DNA of 51,881 nt from Verrucomicrobiota bacterium (GCA_005887825.1 VBQC01000002.1:1-51881); one strand, 5' to 3'; numbered from the stretch's first letter, positions 43,624-51,501 are shown. The notes: generated from the sequence alone by a model not told the origin. Numbers and translations: made by a program.

Positions 43624-45753
43624 ATGAAACTTAGCACTGCAGTTTCGAAGATGGCGGTCCGGTTAGGAACGCACTGGTGGATGCTCGCGCTGACGGTCGT
43701 TTTGTTCGTGCTGGTGGCGGCTCTTGTCGATCTCAAGCCGGTGGTGGATGAGAATTTTTTCTTTTCAACCAGTGATCCCCAATTCCGCCAATCTAAAAAG
43801 ATCGAGCAGCGTTTTCCGTCGCGGCCTGAAGTTATCCTGACTGTGTCGTCCCGGAATATTTCGTCACCGCGCTACCTCGGTCGGATCCAAAAACTCACTC
43901 AACAGGTCAACACGATCGATGCGGTTAGCGCCGTTAAAAGTTTGACCGCAGGACCGAAGAATTTTGCAGACGCGTTGGCGAGCCCATTTTGGAGCCGCCT
44001 CCTGATCGCTCCGGACCGCAAATCCAGCAATGTCATCGTGTTCATGGAAGGCAAGGACACCGAGAAGTCGATCAAGCATCTCGAGCAAATCATGCACGAG
44101 CTCGATGAGAAAGATTTTCGAATTCATATCGCCGGTCCGCCTTATGTCGTTGAGATGATCCGGCGGAGTCTGGCCCACGACTTCTGGTACTTCAGCCTCA
44201 CCGCGGTCGTTTTGTTTGGGGTGACAATGGCGGTGATGTTCCGATCCGGTCGGGTATTTCTGGGAATGCTCGCGACCTGCACGAGCGCCGTTTTGTTGAC
44301 GTTGCTCCTCCAGTCAATGTTCGGCAAAAAGATCGGCATCCTCACTGTGAACCTCGGCACGATCGTGTTTGTCGTGGCGTTGTCGCACTTGGTTTACATG
44401 ACCTTCAACTGGCAGACACTCGCCGACCGGATGGGGAAGAAATCGCCCGATCTCGCGGCAGCCGCGCGGCGCATGACATTTCCCGCTTCGTTTTGGTCAA
44501 TGGTTTGCGCGTCGCTCGGGTTCGGCAGTTTGTTGATCGTCCAAGCCAAGCCGTTACGCGAACTGGGATTCGGCGGCGTGCTTGGGACGGTGGTGGCATT
44601 GATCTGCGCTTACGTGATGTATCCGTCGTTCCTGCGCTGGGCTGTGCCGCGCAAAACCAAGCTCTTGGAGGCAGAACCTTCCGACACATTTTGGTCGCGG
44701 CCGTTTGTGCCGTTGTCGCTGGCCGTCATTCTCCTCAGCGCCGGCCTGGGATTTGGGCTGAAGCAAGTAAACACCGACCCGAGCCTTCTCGATTATTTCA
44801 AGCCCCACCGGGAACTGCGCGACGGATTGGAATACGTCGACCGCACCGGCGGCTCGAGTCCGCTCACATTGGTCGTGGCCGCCGCCGACGGCAGCAAACT
44901 GAACACCGACGCTGCCTACCGGAAGATGTGGACGCTGCAAGGAGGGCTGGAGAATTACAAACCTGTCGGGGCTGTGATTTCACTTCCGACTCTCCTGGCT
45001 GAAGGCGATCGAACGCCGTTCTCCTTTTTTCTGAGCTACGAAAAGATGATGGAGATCATGGAGCAGCCCAAGTACGCGCGCGTCGCTAAGAGTTTTGTGA
45101 ACGACGATCGCACGCAAGCCGTGTTCCTCCTTCGGATGATCGAAGGCCGTCACGACAAACACCGGCTCGAAGTCGTCGACGATCTTCGCTCGATCGCGCG
45201 CAAGCACGGATTCAAGACCGCTCTCGTTGGCGGCATTTACTATTTGCAAGGTCGACTGGCGGCGCTTGTCGCTTCCAGTTTGGTAACCGGCCTTTTCTGG
45301 CTGAATGTTTTGTTCATCGGGATAGCGTGGATCGTCGCCTGGTCCGTCCGCGGGGCGGTGGCGATGATCGTGAGCTTGACTCTCGTGCCCCTGTGCATGC
45401 TTGGCGGCATCGGCTGGCTGCATGTACCGATGGATGTCATCTCGGCGCCGGCCACGAACGTTTGCATCGGCATAGCCATCGACTCGATGATTCATCTTGT
45501 CTTTGGCGTTCGCCGCGCGCAACGCGACGGAAAGAAAGGCTGGCCGGCCTGGGTAGCCGGACGCGAAGAACAATGGCGCGGGATTGTTTATTCGGACGTG
45601 ATTTTCGCCGCCGGCTTTGCCATTTTCGTGCTCTCCGATTTTCCGCCGACGCAGCGTTTCGGTGTGGTCGTGCTCGCCGGCCTAATCATCGACATCCTGG
45701 CAAACCTGTTCGTGTTGCCGCTACTCGGTGGAGCTCAGTGGAAAAAGAAGTGA
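43624..45753 (+). CDS. MMPL/RND-superfamily lipid or hydrophobe transporter
   Basis: 709 residues with about 12 membrane helices in two halves. Each half has a helix, a large periplasmic domain and a group of five to six helices. The first loop is about residues 40-175 (ENFFFSTSDPQFRQSKKIEQRFPSRPEV). Typical MMPL features are VALSHLVYMTFNWQ in the first half and CIGIAIDSMIHLVFGVRRAQ, with the proton-relay Asp, in the second. The family exports lipids or hopanoid-like molecules using proton-motive force; cargo is unknown. It begins 78 bases after dinG. Its stop codon lies inside a duplicated copy of the dinG tail. Confidence 0.9.
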   Translation: MKLSTAVSKMAVRLGTHWWMLALTVVLFVLVAALVDLKPVVDENFFFSTSDPQFRQSKKIEQRFPSRPEVILTVSSRNISSPRYLGRIQKLTQQVNTIDAVSAVKSLTAGPKNFADALASPFWSRLLIAPDRKSSNVIVFMEGKDTEKSIKHLEQIMHELDEKDFRIHIAGPPYVVEMIRRSLAHDFWYFSLTAVVLFGVTMAVMFRSGRVFLGMLATCTSAVLLTLLLQSMFGKKIGILTVNLGTIVFVVALSHLVYMTFNWQTLADRMGKKSPDLAAAARRMTFPASFWSMVCASLGFGSLLIVQAKPLRELGFGGVLGTVVALICAYVMYPSFLRWAVPRKTKLLEAEPSDTFWSRPFVPLSLAVILLSAGLGFGLKQVNTDPSLLDYFKPHRELRDGLEYVDRTGGSSPLTLVVAAADGSKLNTDAAYRKMWTLQGGLENYKPVGAVISLPTLLAEGDRTPFSFFLSYEKMMEIMEQPKYARVAKSFVNDDRTQAVFLLRMIEGRHDKHRLEVVDDLRSIARKHGFKTALVGGIYYLQGRLAALVASSLVTGLFWLNVLFIGIAWIVAWSVRGAVAMIVSLTLVPLCMLGGIGWLHVPMDVISAPATNVCIGIAIDSMIHLVFGVRRAQRDGKKGWPAWVAGREEQWRGIVYSDVIFAAGFAIFVLSDFPPTQRFGVVVLAGLIIDILANLFVLPLLGGAQWKKK

Positions 45754-45836
45754 TCCTCGACAACCGGATCGTGACCAAGCCCTACGGGCGCGCCTTTCTG
45801 CAAACGCTGCCCAAGTGTCCAGTCGAGATTGTTTAG
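45750..45836 (+). pseudogene. Duplicated tail of dinG (last 28 codons)
   Basis: Translated in its own frame it reads VILDNRIVTKPYGRAFLQ followed by TLPKCPVEIV and a stop. This differs from the end of the intact dinG (VILDNRIVTKPYGRAFLQ, then ALPKCPVKII) at only three residues, while many third codon positions differ. Most changes are synonymous, so the copy diverged while still coding. It is joined directly to the 3' end of the MMPL gene and has no start codon of its own. Confidence 0.9.
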
Positions 45837-45907
45837 ACTTCGTCGGCGACGTGGCGCGATGCACGGCGTCGAGCGCCCAACAATTGAGTGACCGTTCACG
45901 GATAAAC

Positions 45908-46005
45908 GATGAAACCCGATGGTTCGCAACAAGCTGACCCGGCTAGGCACCCATTGGTAGATGCTCGCCGTTCACGGTCGTTTTGTTCGTCTTGGCTGCC
46001 ATCGT
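45908..46005 (+). pseudogene. Decayed 5' remnant of a second MMPL gene
   Basis: The segment resembles the first ~35 codons of the intact MMPL gene, including TRLGTHW against VRLGTHWWML and the shared bases CGGTCGTTTTGTTCGT. A TAG replaces the second Trp codon and a one-base insertion follows, so it cannot be translated. Homology fades after about 46005. The position, about 70 bases after the duplicated dinG tail, mirrors the intact dinG-MMPL spacing and shows a former tandem duplication. Confidence 0.8.
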
Positions 46006-46136
46006 AATTTTCAGATTGGCGGAGAATTGGATTCATTGGCGAATAACTGGGTTGGCAATAACACTGTGAGCAGAACTGCCAGCCTTTTATATGGCCGTTG
46101 AATCATTCTCCGGAGGACTGAGACTAGCGGTCAGTT

Positions 46137-46748
46137 ATGCAAAGGACGAACCGCATTCATGAGCTGATGGAAAAAGCTATTCTTGCGCTTCCACGCCATC
46201 GGTGCCGTCGCGCAACGAAAAAGAAGCTCGCTGCCGCTGCATATGCGATGACAGAAGTTAATAACACGCGCAAAAAGCTCGAAAAATACGGTATGTCGGA
46301 TGTCCTATGCCTCTATGACGCAGCGCAATTCTGCATCATGTTCGACGCTGATCTGACGGTTCTCGCTCGTGATATGTGTTGCACTTCGGATTGGTGGCAG
46401 AGTCGACTTTATGGCCGCTTACTGGCTATGACGATCGTAGAGTGTGTCGAGGATATTCCGGCCGTTTTAGGCAAACGATTTCGTGAATCCCTCCAATCCG
46501 TTGTGGCAGACCATAGTCAACGTCAGCGCTTATCAGCGACCAGCAAAAGTCTATCAGAATTCCGCCACAACGTAAACGTGCAGCTTGAGGTGATCGACAA
46601 ACTCGACCTCAAAAAACTCACCGCGTTGGCGAGTGAACTTAACAATCTTCTCGGCGGCCTTTCGCGGGCGATGGCTGATATTTTCATGAACATCAATATC
46701 GTTCGAGAGACGTTGAAAAGTTTTGCCAAGCAGCCGTGGGGGATATGA
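46137..46748 (+). CDS. Hypothetical all-helical protein at a rearrangement junction
   Basis: 203 residues; no family recognised. No membrane segment or signal peptide is seen. The predicted character is alpha-helical: a basic N-terminus (PRHRCRRATKKKLAAAAYAM), a Cys/Trp-containing centre (VLARDMCCTSDWWQSRLYGRLLAMTIVECVEDIP), then a long amphipathic C-terminal half (LDLKKLTALASELNNLLGGLSRAM) that could be coiled coil. GGAGGA lies about 18 bases upstream of the ATG, rather far. It sits between the MMPL remnant and the imuB C-terminal fragment, at the right end of the inferred inversion. It may be an accessory insertion. A HEPN-like fold is possible but unproven. Confidence 0.6.
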   Translation: MQRTNRIHELMEKAILALPRHRCRRATKKKLAAAAYAMTEVNNTRKKLEKYGMSDVLCLYDAAQFCIMFDADLTVLARDMCCTSDWWQSRLYGRLLAMTIVECVEDIPAVLGKRFRESLQSVVADHSQRQRLSATSKSLSEFRHNVNVQLEVIDKLDLKKLTALASELNNLLGGLSRAMADIFMNINIVRETLKSFAKQPWGI

Positions 46749-46894
46749 AGTCTCAGCCGTGGCGAAATGTTCGGTGGAGATTGTTTTGAGAATTCCGATG
46801 TATCGGCTTTGGGTGCAGGTAGACGATTGGTTGGCGCTGCCAGTATAATCGATCATGCGAGTTGGCAGGACCGCGAGTCCAGCAACAGATCGGA

Positions 46895-46910
46895 ATGTTC
46901 GCTTGAACAT
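46895..46910. promoter_or_regulatory. Putative LexA operator upstream of imuB-C/dnaE2
   Basis: ATGTTCGCTTGAACAT lies 28 bases before the ATG of the imuB C-terminal fragment. It is the exact reverse complement of the 16-base site upstream of imuA, and shares the GTTC-N4-GAAC core with the site upstream of lexA. In-frame TAG and TAA codons separate it from the coding start, so it is non-coding. Confidence 0.75.
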
Positions 46911-46938
46911 ATCCCAAGTTTAGTACTAAATTGAGCGC

Positions 46939-48096
46939 ATGAAGCGCTCTGCTGAGTCGAATTCTGCGGCGGCCAAAAATCGAGAAGACGAGATTCATCA
47001 AATATTAGAGATCCTGCACAAGTGGGGGATTCATACTCTCGGACAGCTCGCCGCACTTGATAAGGAGCAGCTCGGTGCCCGGCTTGGTCCGGAAGCGGTG
47101 CGAATGTGGGAACGGGCGAACGGGCAATCCAATCGGCTGCTCAAACTGGTCCGACCGCCTGAGGCATTCGAGGAAAGCTTCGAATTTGAACACGAAATTG
47201 AAACGGCCGAGCCGCTGCTCTTTATGCTGCGTCGCTTTTTGGAGCAGCTTTCCTTGCGACTGAGCGCGATCTATCTCGTCACAAAAGAACTGACTTTGCG
47301 GATTACTTTTGCCAATCCGCCACGGGTCCGCACACAGGACGGATTCGTTCGGAGGCGAAACGGATTCGCGGCGGCGAATACGCAGATTTACCAACGCGTT
47401 TTCAAAATTCCGCAGCCGACGAACGATGTCGATCTTCTCTTTCGGATGCTGCATACACACTTGGAGAATTTCAAATCGGAGCATGCGATTACTGCGGTCT
47501 CGCTGGACGCGCAGCCAACAAAACCTCCAAAACAGCAATTTGGATTGTTTGAAACGACATTACGCAACCCGAATCAATTATCTGAAACACTCGCGCGTTT
47601 GACTGCTCTGCTGGGCGTCGATCGAGTCGGCACGCCTGTTTTGGAGGAAACGCATCGGCCGGATGCATTTCGAATTCAGCCATTCGCGTGGAATGTTTCG
47701 ATGAGGTTTGCAGCCGACACCCATTCGGCTTCGCTGAGGGCAGGCTTATCTGCCTCTACAGAAGAGAAGAAGGAGGCGCCAGGCGTTGCGCTGCGCCGAT
47801 TTCGACCGCCTACATCTGCAACGGTTTTCATTTCGGAAAATGTTGCGGCGCATTTTCAGAGCAAAAAAATCAGCGGCAAACTTGTCGATCAACGTGGCCC
47901 TTATCTGGCTTCCGGGAATTGGTGGGATGAAAAGATTTGGTCGCGAAGTGAATGGGATTTGCAATTGGAGAACAACGTTTTGGTTCGCTGCCACCAGAGC
48001 CCGCCTTCGCTGAAGCTTCCGCCTACGCTCGCTTCGGCGCGACGAGCCGGCGTGGTAGGCATCGAAAAATGGGAGGTCGATGGGATTTATGATTAG
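46939..48096 (+). CDS. imuB: ImuB, C-terminal fragment
   Basis: 385 residues. After about 17 leader residues it begins with the ImuB helix-hairpin segment EIHQILEILHKWGIHTLGQLAAL, exactly the point where the N-terminal fragment at 34936-35463 stops. It continues through LVRPPEAFEESFEFEHEIETAEPLLFMLRRFLEQLSLRL, the little-finger-like region, and ends with the conserved PHP-proximal part: ALRRFRPPTSATVFI, GPYLASGNWWDEKIWSRSEWDLQLENNVLVR and WEVDGIYD. Within the family motif before ALRRFRPP there is an insertion (about residues 256-280) from repeat DNA. The ATG has its own LexA-type operator upstream. It is 166 bases before dnaE2. It may work in trans with the N-terminal fragment or be a remnant. 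Confidence 0.88.
   Translation: MKRSAESNSAAAKNREDEIHQILEILHKWGIHTLGQLAALDKEQLGARLGPEAVRMWERANGQSNRLLKLVRPPEAFEESFEFEHEIETAEPLLFMLRRFLEQLSLRLSAIYLVTKELTLRITFANPPRVRTQDGFVRRRNGFAAANTQIYQRVFKIPQPTNDVDLLFRMLHTHLENFKSEHAITAVSLDAQPTKPPKQQFGLFETTLRNPNQLSETLARLTALLGVDRVGTPVLEETHRPDAFRIQPFAWNVSMRFAADTHSASLRAGLSASTEEKKEAPGVALRRFRPPTSATVFISENVAAHFQSKKISGKLVDQRGPYLASGNWWDEKIWSRSEWDLQLENNVLVRCHQSPPSLKLPPTLASARRAGVVGIEKWEVDGIYD
47724..47747. repeat. Repeat fragment inside imuB-C, shared with the gap before dnaE2
   Basis: TTCGGCTTCGCTGAGGGCAG and the next four bases match 48162-48185 at 21 of 24 positions. Here it is in frame and encodes SASLRAGL, within a segment absent from usual ImuB proteins. Confidence 0.65.
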
Positions 48097-48105
48097 CCGT
48101 CGCTT

Positions 48106-48202
48106 TGTAGCGGCGCTCTATGAGGGTCGCATTCTTCGGTGGAGGATCGAGCGACGGTCCCTTCGGCTGCGCTCAGGGCAGGCTCCGACCGCCGCTATAG
48201 CA
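48106..48202. repeat. Palindromic intergenic element between imuB-C and dnaE2
   Basis: The element starts TTGTAGCGGCGCTCTATGAG and ends GACCGCCGCTATAGCA, so its ends are inverted copies (TGTAGCGGC / GCCGCTATA). The centre contains TTCGGCTGCGCTCAGGGCAG, which also occurs in imuB-C. It fills most of the 166-base gap and may separate or modulate transcription of dnaE2. Confidence 0.65.
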
Positions 48203-48262
48203 AAAGATCGCTGATGAAGGCCCGATTCAACGATTCAACGCTTTAACGCTTCAACGAAACAC

Positions 48263-51200
48263 ATGCCTTACATTGAACTTCATGCGTGTAGCGCGTTTAG
48301 CTTCCTGCGCGGCGCTTCGTTTCCGGAGCAATTGGCCGAGACTGCAGCCGAATTGGAAATGCCGGCAATGGCATTGCTCGATCGGAATGGCGTTTACGGA
48401 GCCCAACGGTTTTCGGTTGCAGCACGCGAGCAAAATATTCGACCGATTATTGGCTGCGAGCTCAGCATGGAAGATGGCGGTATGCTCCCCGTGCTCGTCG
48501 AAAACCGAACAGGCTACAGGAATCTCTGCGAATTACTTACCCAGGCACATTTGCAAAGTGAGAAAGGACAGTGCGCAGTGCGATGGGAAGAGCTGCCGCA
48601 ATTTTCGGAAGGTTTGGTGGCGTTTCTGGGTAGCGCACGCGTCTCGCGCGCTGGCGAGGGCGTCCTCGCCATCGCGAACTTTTCTAGACGTGCGAAATTG
48701 ACAGCGAGTGGGGAATCTTTTGAAAGATTGTTTCGGCGCGACGCCAAAACCAACACGCGAGACGCGTGCGCTACCCAGAATTCTGCAAACCGCGCGCAAT
48801 TCCTCATCAACACTTTCGGTCGCGACAAGGTGTTCGTGGAAATTCAGCGGCATTTCCTTCGCGGAGAGGAGCGCATCAATCGCCAACTTGTCGATGTTGC
48901 GAATTATTATCGATTGCCGCTGGTAGCGACGAACGGTGTGCAGTACGCAAAATCCTACGGCCGTGAGGTCCTTGATGCTTTCACCTGTATTCGTGAGCAC
49001 ACTCACCTGGACGTCGCTGGGAAATTGCTCACTCAAAACAGCGAGCGGCATTTAAAGAGCGAGGCGGAAATGCGCGAACTCTTTCGCGATCTGCCCGAAG
49101 CAATTGAAAACACGTCGCGCCTGAGTGAGCGGCTCACCTTTTCGCTGGAGAATCTTGGCTATGAATTCCCCGAATTTCCAGTGCCGGCCGGTCACTCGAT
49201 GGATTCTTTCCTGCGCACGATCACATGGTTTGGCGCGCAACAGCGTTATGCGGCGATCAGCACCGCGGTAAAACGAAAGCTCGAAGACGAACTCGCGCTC
49301 ATCAGCAAGCTCGAGTTCCCAGGCTATTTTTTGATTGTCTGGGACATCGTGAATTTCTGCCGCGAACACAACATCATGGTGCAGGGGAGGGGCAGCGCCG
49401 CGAACAGCGCTGTTTGTTATTGCCTCGGCATCACGCCCGTCGATCCGGTGAGCAGTCATCTCGTCTTCGAACGATTCTTAAACGAGAGCCGAAAAGGGTG
49501 GCCGGATATCGATCTCGATCTTCCGAGCGGCGATCGAAGAGAGGCTGTGATCCAGGAAATTTATCGCCGCTATGGCAAACACGGCGCGGCCATGACCGCG
49601 AACGTCATCACTTATCGCGGCCGGAGCGCCGCGCGGGAAATCGGCAAGGCGTTAAATTTTTCGCTGAGCATTCTGGATCGCTTCTCACACTTGTTCGCGA
49701 ACGGCGATTTTCCGCACACGCTCGATCTCCAATCGCAGATAGAGCAGGCTGGTTTGCCCAAGGAACATCCGCGCATGCCGGCTTTCGTCAGGCTGTATCA
49801 GGCGATTTATGGTTTGCCGCGACATCTTGGCCAGCATTCCGGCGGGATGATTATTTGCCAGAACAAGCTGAGCTCGTTTGTGCCGCTGGAGAACGCGTCG
49901 ATGCCGGGACGCGTCGTGGCGCAATGGGATAAGGACGATTGCGAAGATCTCGGCATCGTGAAAGTCGATTTGCTCGGGCTCGGGATGATGTCGGTGATGC
50001 AAGATGCGTTTGAGCTGTGTCGCGAGCGGGGGCGCCCCATCGATCTTGCGCACATTCCAAACGATGACGCCGCCACCTTTGAAATGATGCAGAAAGCCGA
50101 CACGATTGGCGTATTTCAAATTGAAAGCCGCGCACAGATGGCGACTCTCCCGCGGATGAAACCGAAATGTTTTTATGATGTGGTCATCGAAGTGGCGATC
50201 ATTCGGCCGGGACCAATCCAGGGTGATATGGTGCATCCATATCTCGCCCGCCGCGCCGGACGCGAGCCGGTCACGTATTTCGATCCGCGATTGGAACCAA
50301 TCCTGGGACGCACCCTCGGTGTCCCTTTGTTTCAGGAACAAATGCTCCAGATCGCGATGATCATGGCCGATTTTTCCGGAAACGAAGCCGAGGAGCTACG
50401 GCGCGCCCTCAGTTTTCATCGCTCGGAGGAACGAATGCAAAAAGTGAGTTTAAAATTACGCGCGGCGATGGAACGCAAGGCCGTCGCGCCTGACAAGATC
50501 GACAAAATTATTCACTCGATTACATCATTTGCGCTTTACGGTTTTCCGGAATCGCACGCAATCAGCTTCGCAATTCTCGCCTATGGCAGCGCCTATTTGA
50601 AAGTGCATCGCGCGGGGGAATTTTACGCCAGCCTTCTTAATAATCAGCCGATGGGTTTTTACACCTCGGCGACGATTGTGAAAGATGCCCACCGGCATGG
50701 GATCAAGATCAAGCCGGTATGTGTTATGCAATCGAACTGGCGCTGCGTGGTCATTTCGGATGACAGCGTGCGACTGGGATTTTGCGTGGTAAATGGATTG
50801 CGCCAGGAACACGCAGATGAACTTGTACGGCAACGCCAGGATCGGCAATTCAACTCGCTCGAAGATTTCAAGCGGCGTGTGCCGCTTTCCAGAGAGGAAC
50901 TCCGCACGCTTGCGGAACTCGGCGCGCTCAATTGTTTCGCCGCTCACCGGCGCGCGGCGATGTGGCGGGTAGAGGAGCAAGCGCCAGAGGCGCTGTTTGC
51001 TGTAGCCGGGATCGGTGATCCCGGTTCAACGATTACGCTGTTCCCGACCGGGACCGATCCCGGCTACAACGTGCCACTTGCGCCAATGACGTTGCCCGAA
51101 CGAGTCCGCGCCGATTACGAGACAATGAATCTGACGACCGGGCCCCATCCGATGAAACTTTTGCGAGCAAGTTTGCCTAATATTTGGCGGGCGATCGATC

Positions 51201-51499
51201 TGCCGCAGGCGCCTCATGGGGCAACGATCCAGATCGCCGGCAATGTGATTTGCCGTCAGCGGCCGGGGACAGCGAAGGGATTTGTTTTTATCAGTTTGGA
51301 AGATGAGACCGGCGTCTCAAATGCGATTGTCGAGCCTGAGTTGTTCGAACGATTTCGCCTCTTAATCACTGAAGAAGCATTTCTGCTCATCGAGGGCGAA
51401 GTGCAGAATTCTGATGACGTTGTTTTGATTAAAACGCGCGACATCAGACCGCTCGCGCATCAAGAACTCGCCGGCAGCGAGTCGCATGATTTCCACTAA
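48263..51499 (+). CDS. dnaE2: Error-prone DNA polymerase DnaE2
   Basis: 1078 residues of the class C polymerase family, the catalytic subunit of the ImuA-ImuB-DnaE2 mutasome that copies damaged DNA. The N-terminal PHP domain starts YIELHACSAFSFLRGASFPEQL. The polymerase core has QGRGSAANSAVCYCLGIT and the catalytic aspartates in GWPDIDLDLPSGDRRE (about 414-418). FQIESRAQMATLPRMKP, RRALSFHRSEERM and ALYGFPESHAISFAILAY are DnaE2 hallmarks. A C-terminal OB fold (TIQIAGNVICRQRPGTAKGFVFISLEDETG) ends the protein. Two repeat elements are inserted in frame: one in the PHP domain (48624-48780) and one in the linker before the OB domain (51001-51071). The frame is intact, so the enzyme may be functional. 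It probably shares the SOS promoter upstream of imuB-C. Confidence 0.95.
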   Translation: MPYIELHACSAFSFLRGASFPEQLAETAAELEMPAMALLDRNGVYGAQRFSVAAREQNIRPIIGCELSMEDGGMLPVLVENRTGYRNLCELLTQAHLQSEKGQCAVRWEELPQFSEGLVAFLGSARVSRAGEGVLAIANFSRRAKLTASGESFERLFRRDAKTNTRDACATQNSANRAQFLINTFGRDKVFVEIQRHFLRGEERINRQLVDVANYYRLPLVATNGVQYAKSYGREVLDAFTCIREHTHLDVAGKLLTQNSERHLKSEAEMRELFRDLPEAIENTSRLSERLTFSLENLGYEFPEFPVPAGHSMDSFLRTITWFGAQQRYAAISTAVKRKLEDELALISKLEFPGYFLIVWDIVNFCREHNIMVQGRGSAANSAVCYCLGITPVDPVSSHLVFERFLNESRKGWPDIDLDLPSGDRREAVIQEIYRRYGKHGAAMTANVITYRGRSAAREIGKALNFSLSILDRFSHLFANGDFPHTLDLQSQIEQAGLPKEHPRMPAFVRLYQAIYGLPRHLGQHSGGMIICQNKLSSFVPLENASMPGRVVAQWDKDDCEDLGIVKVDLLGLGMMSVMQDAFELCRERGRPIDLAHIPNDDAATFEMMQKADTIGVFQIESRAQMATLPRMKPKCFYDVVIEVAIIRPGPIQGDMVHPYLARRAGREPVTYFDPRLEPILGRTLGVPLFQEQMLQIAMIMADFSGNEAEELRRALSFHRSEERMQKVSLKLRAAMERKAVAPDKIDKIIHSITSFALYGFPESHAISFAILAYGSAYLKVHRAGEFYASLLNNQPMGFYTSATIVKDAHRHGIKIKPVCVMQSNWRCVVISDDSVRLGFCVVNGLRQEHADELVRQRQDRQFNSLEDFKRRVPLSREELRTLAELGALNCFAAHRRAAMWRVEEQAPEALFAVAGIGDPGSTITLFPTGTDPGYNVPLAPMTLPERVRADYETMNLTTGPHPMKLLRASLPNIWRAIDLPQAPHGATIQIAGNVICRQRPGTAKGFVFISLEDETGVSNAIVEPELFERFRLLITEEAFLLIEGEVQNSDDVVLIKTRDIRPLAHQELAGSESHDFH
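48624..48780. repeat. 157-bp inverted-repeat element in frame in the dnaE2 PHP domain
   Basis: The 31-base arms 48624-48654 and 48750-48780 are inverted copies with two mismatches (TTCTGGGTAGCGCACGCG... and ...CGCGTGCGCTACCCAGAA). Inside the left part a second hairpin, TGGCGAGG-GCGT-CCTCGCCA (48652-48671), is perfect over 8 bp. The element is translated as GSARVSRAGEGV...TRDACATQN, about 52 residues that other DnaE2 proteins lack at this loop. No transposase is encoded, so any movement would be non-autonomous. Confidence 0.88.
51001..51071. repeat. TGTAGCCGG...CCGGCTACA palindromic element in frame in dnaE2
   Basis: The head 51001-51024 (TGTAGCCGGGATCGGTGATC then CCGG) and the tail 51047-51071 (ACCGGGACCGATCCCGGCTA then CAACG) match the element at 24138-24212. 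It encodes VAGIGDPGSTITLFPTGTDP in the linker between the polymerase core and the OB fold. Confidence 0.85.
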
Positions 51500-51501
51500 C
51501 G

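Noticed and set aside
45327-45836. A 169-residue plus-strand frame ending in the dinG-like tail.
   Set aside because: Most of it is the MMPL coding region in another frame; only the last 28 codons are meaningful and are listed as a remnant.
46765-46790. A third copy of the dinG tail (KCSVEIVL-like translation).
   Set aside because: Only about 24 bases are similar and the preceding codons do not match, so chance similarity cannot be excluded.
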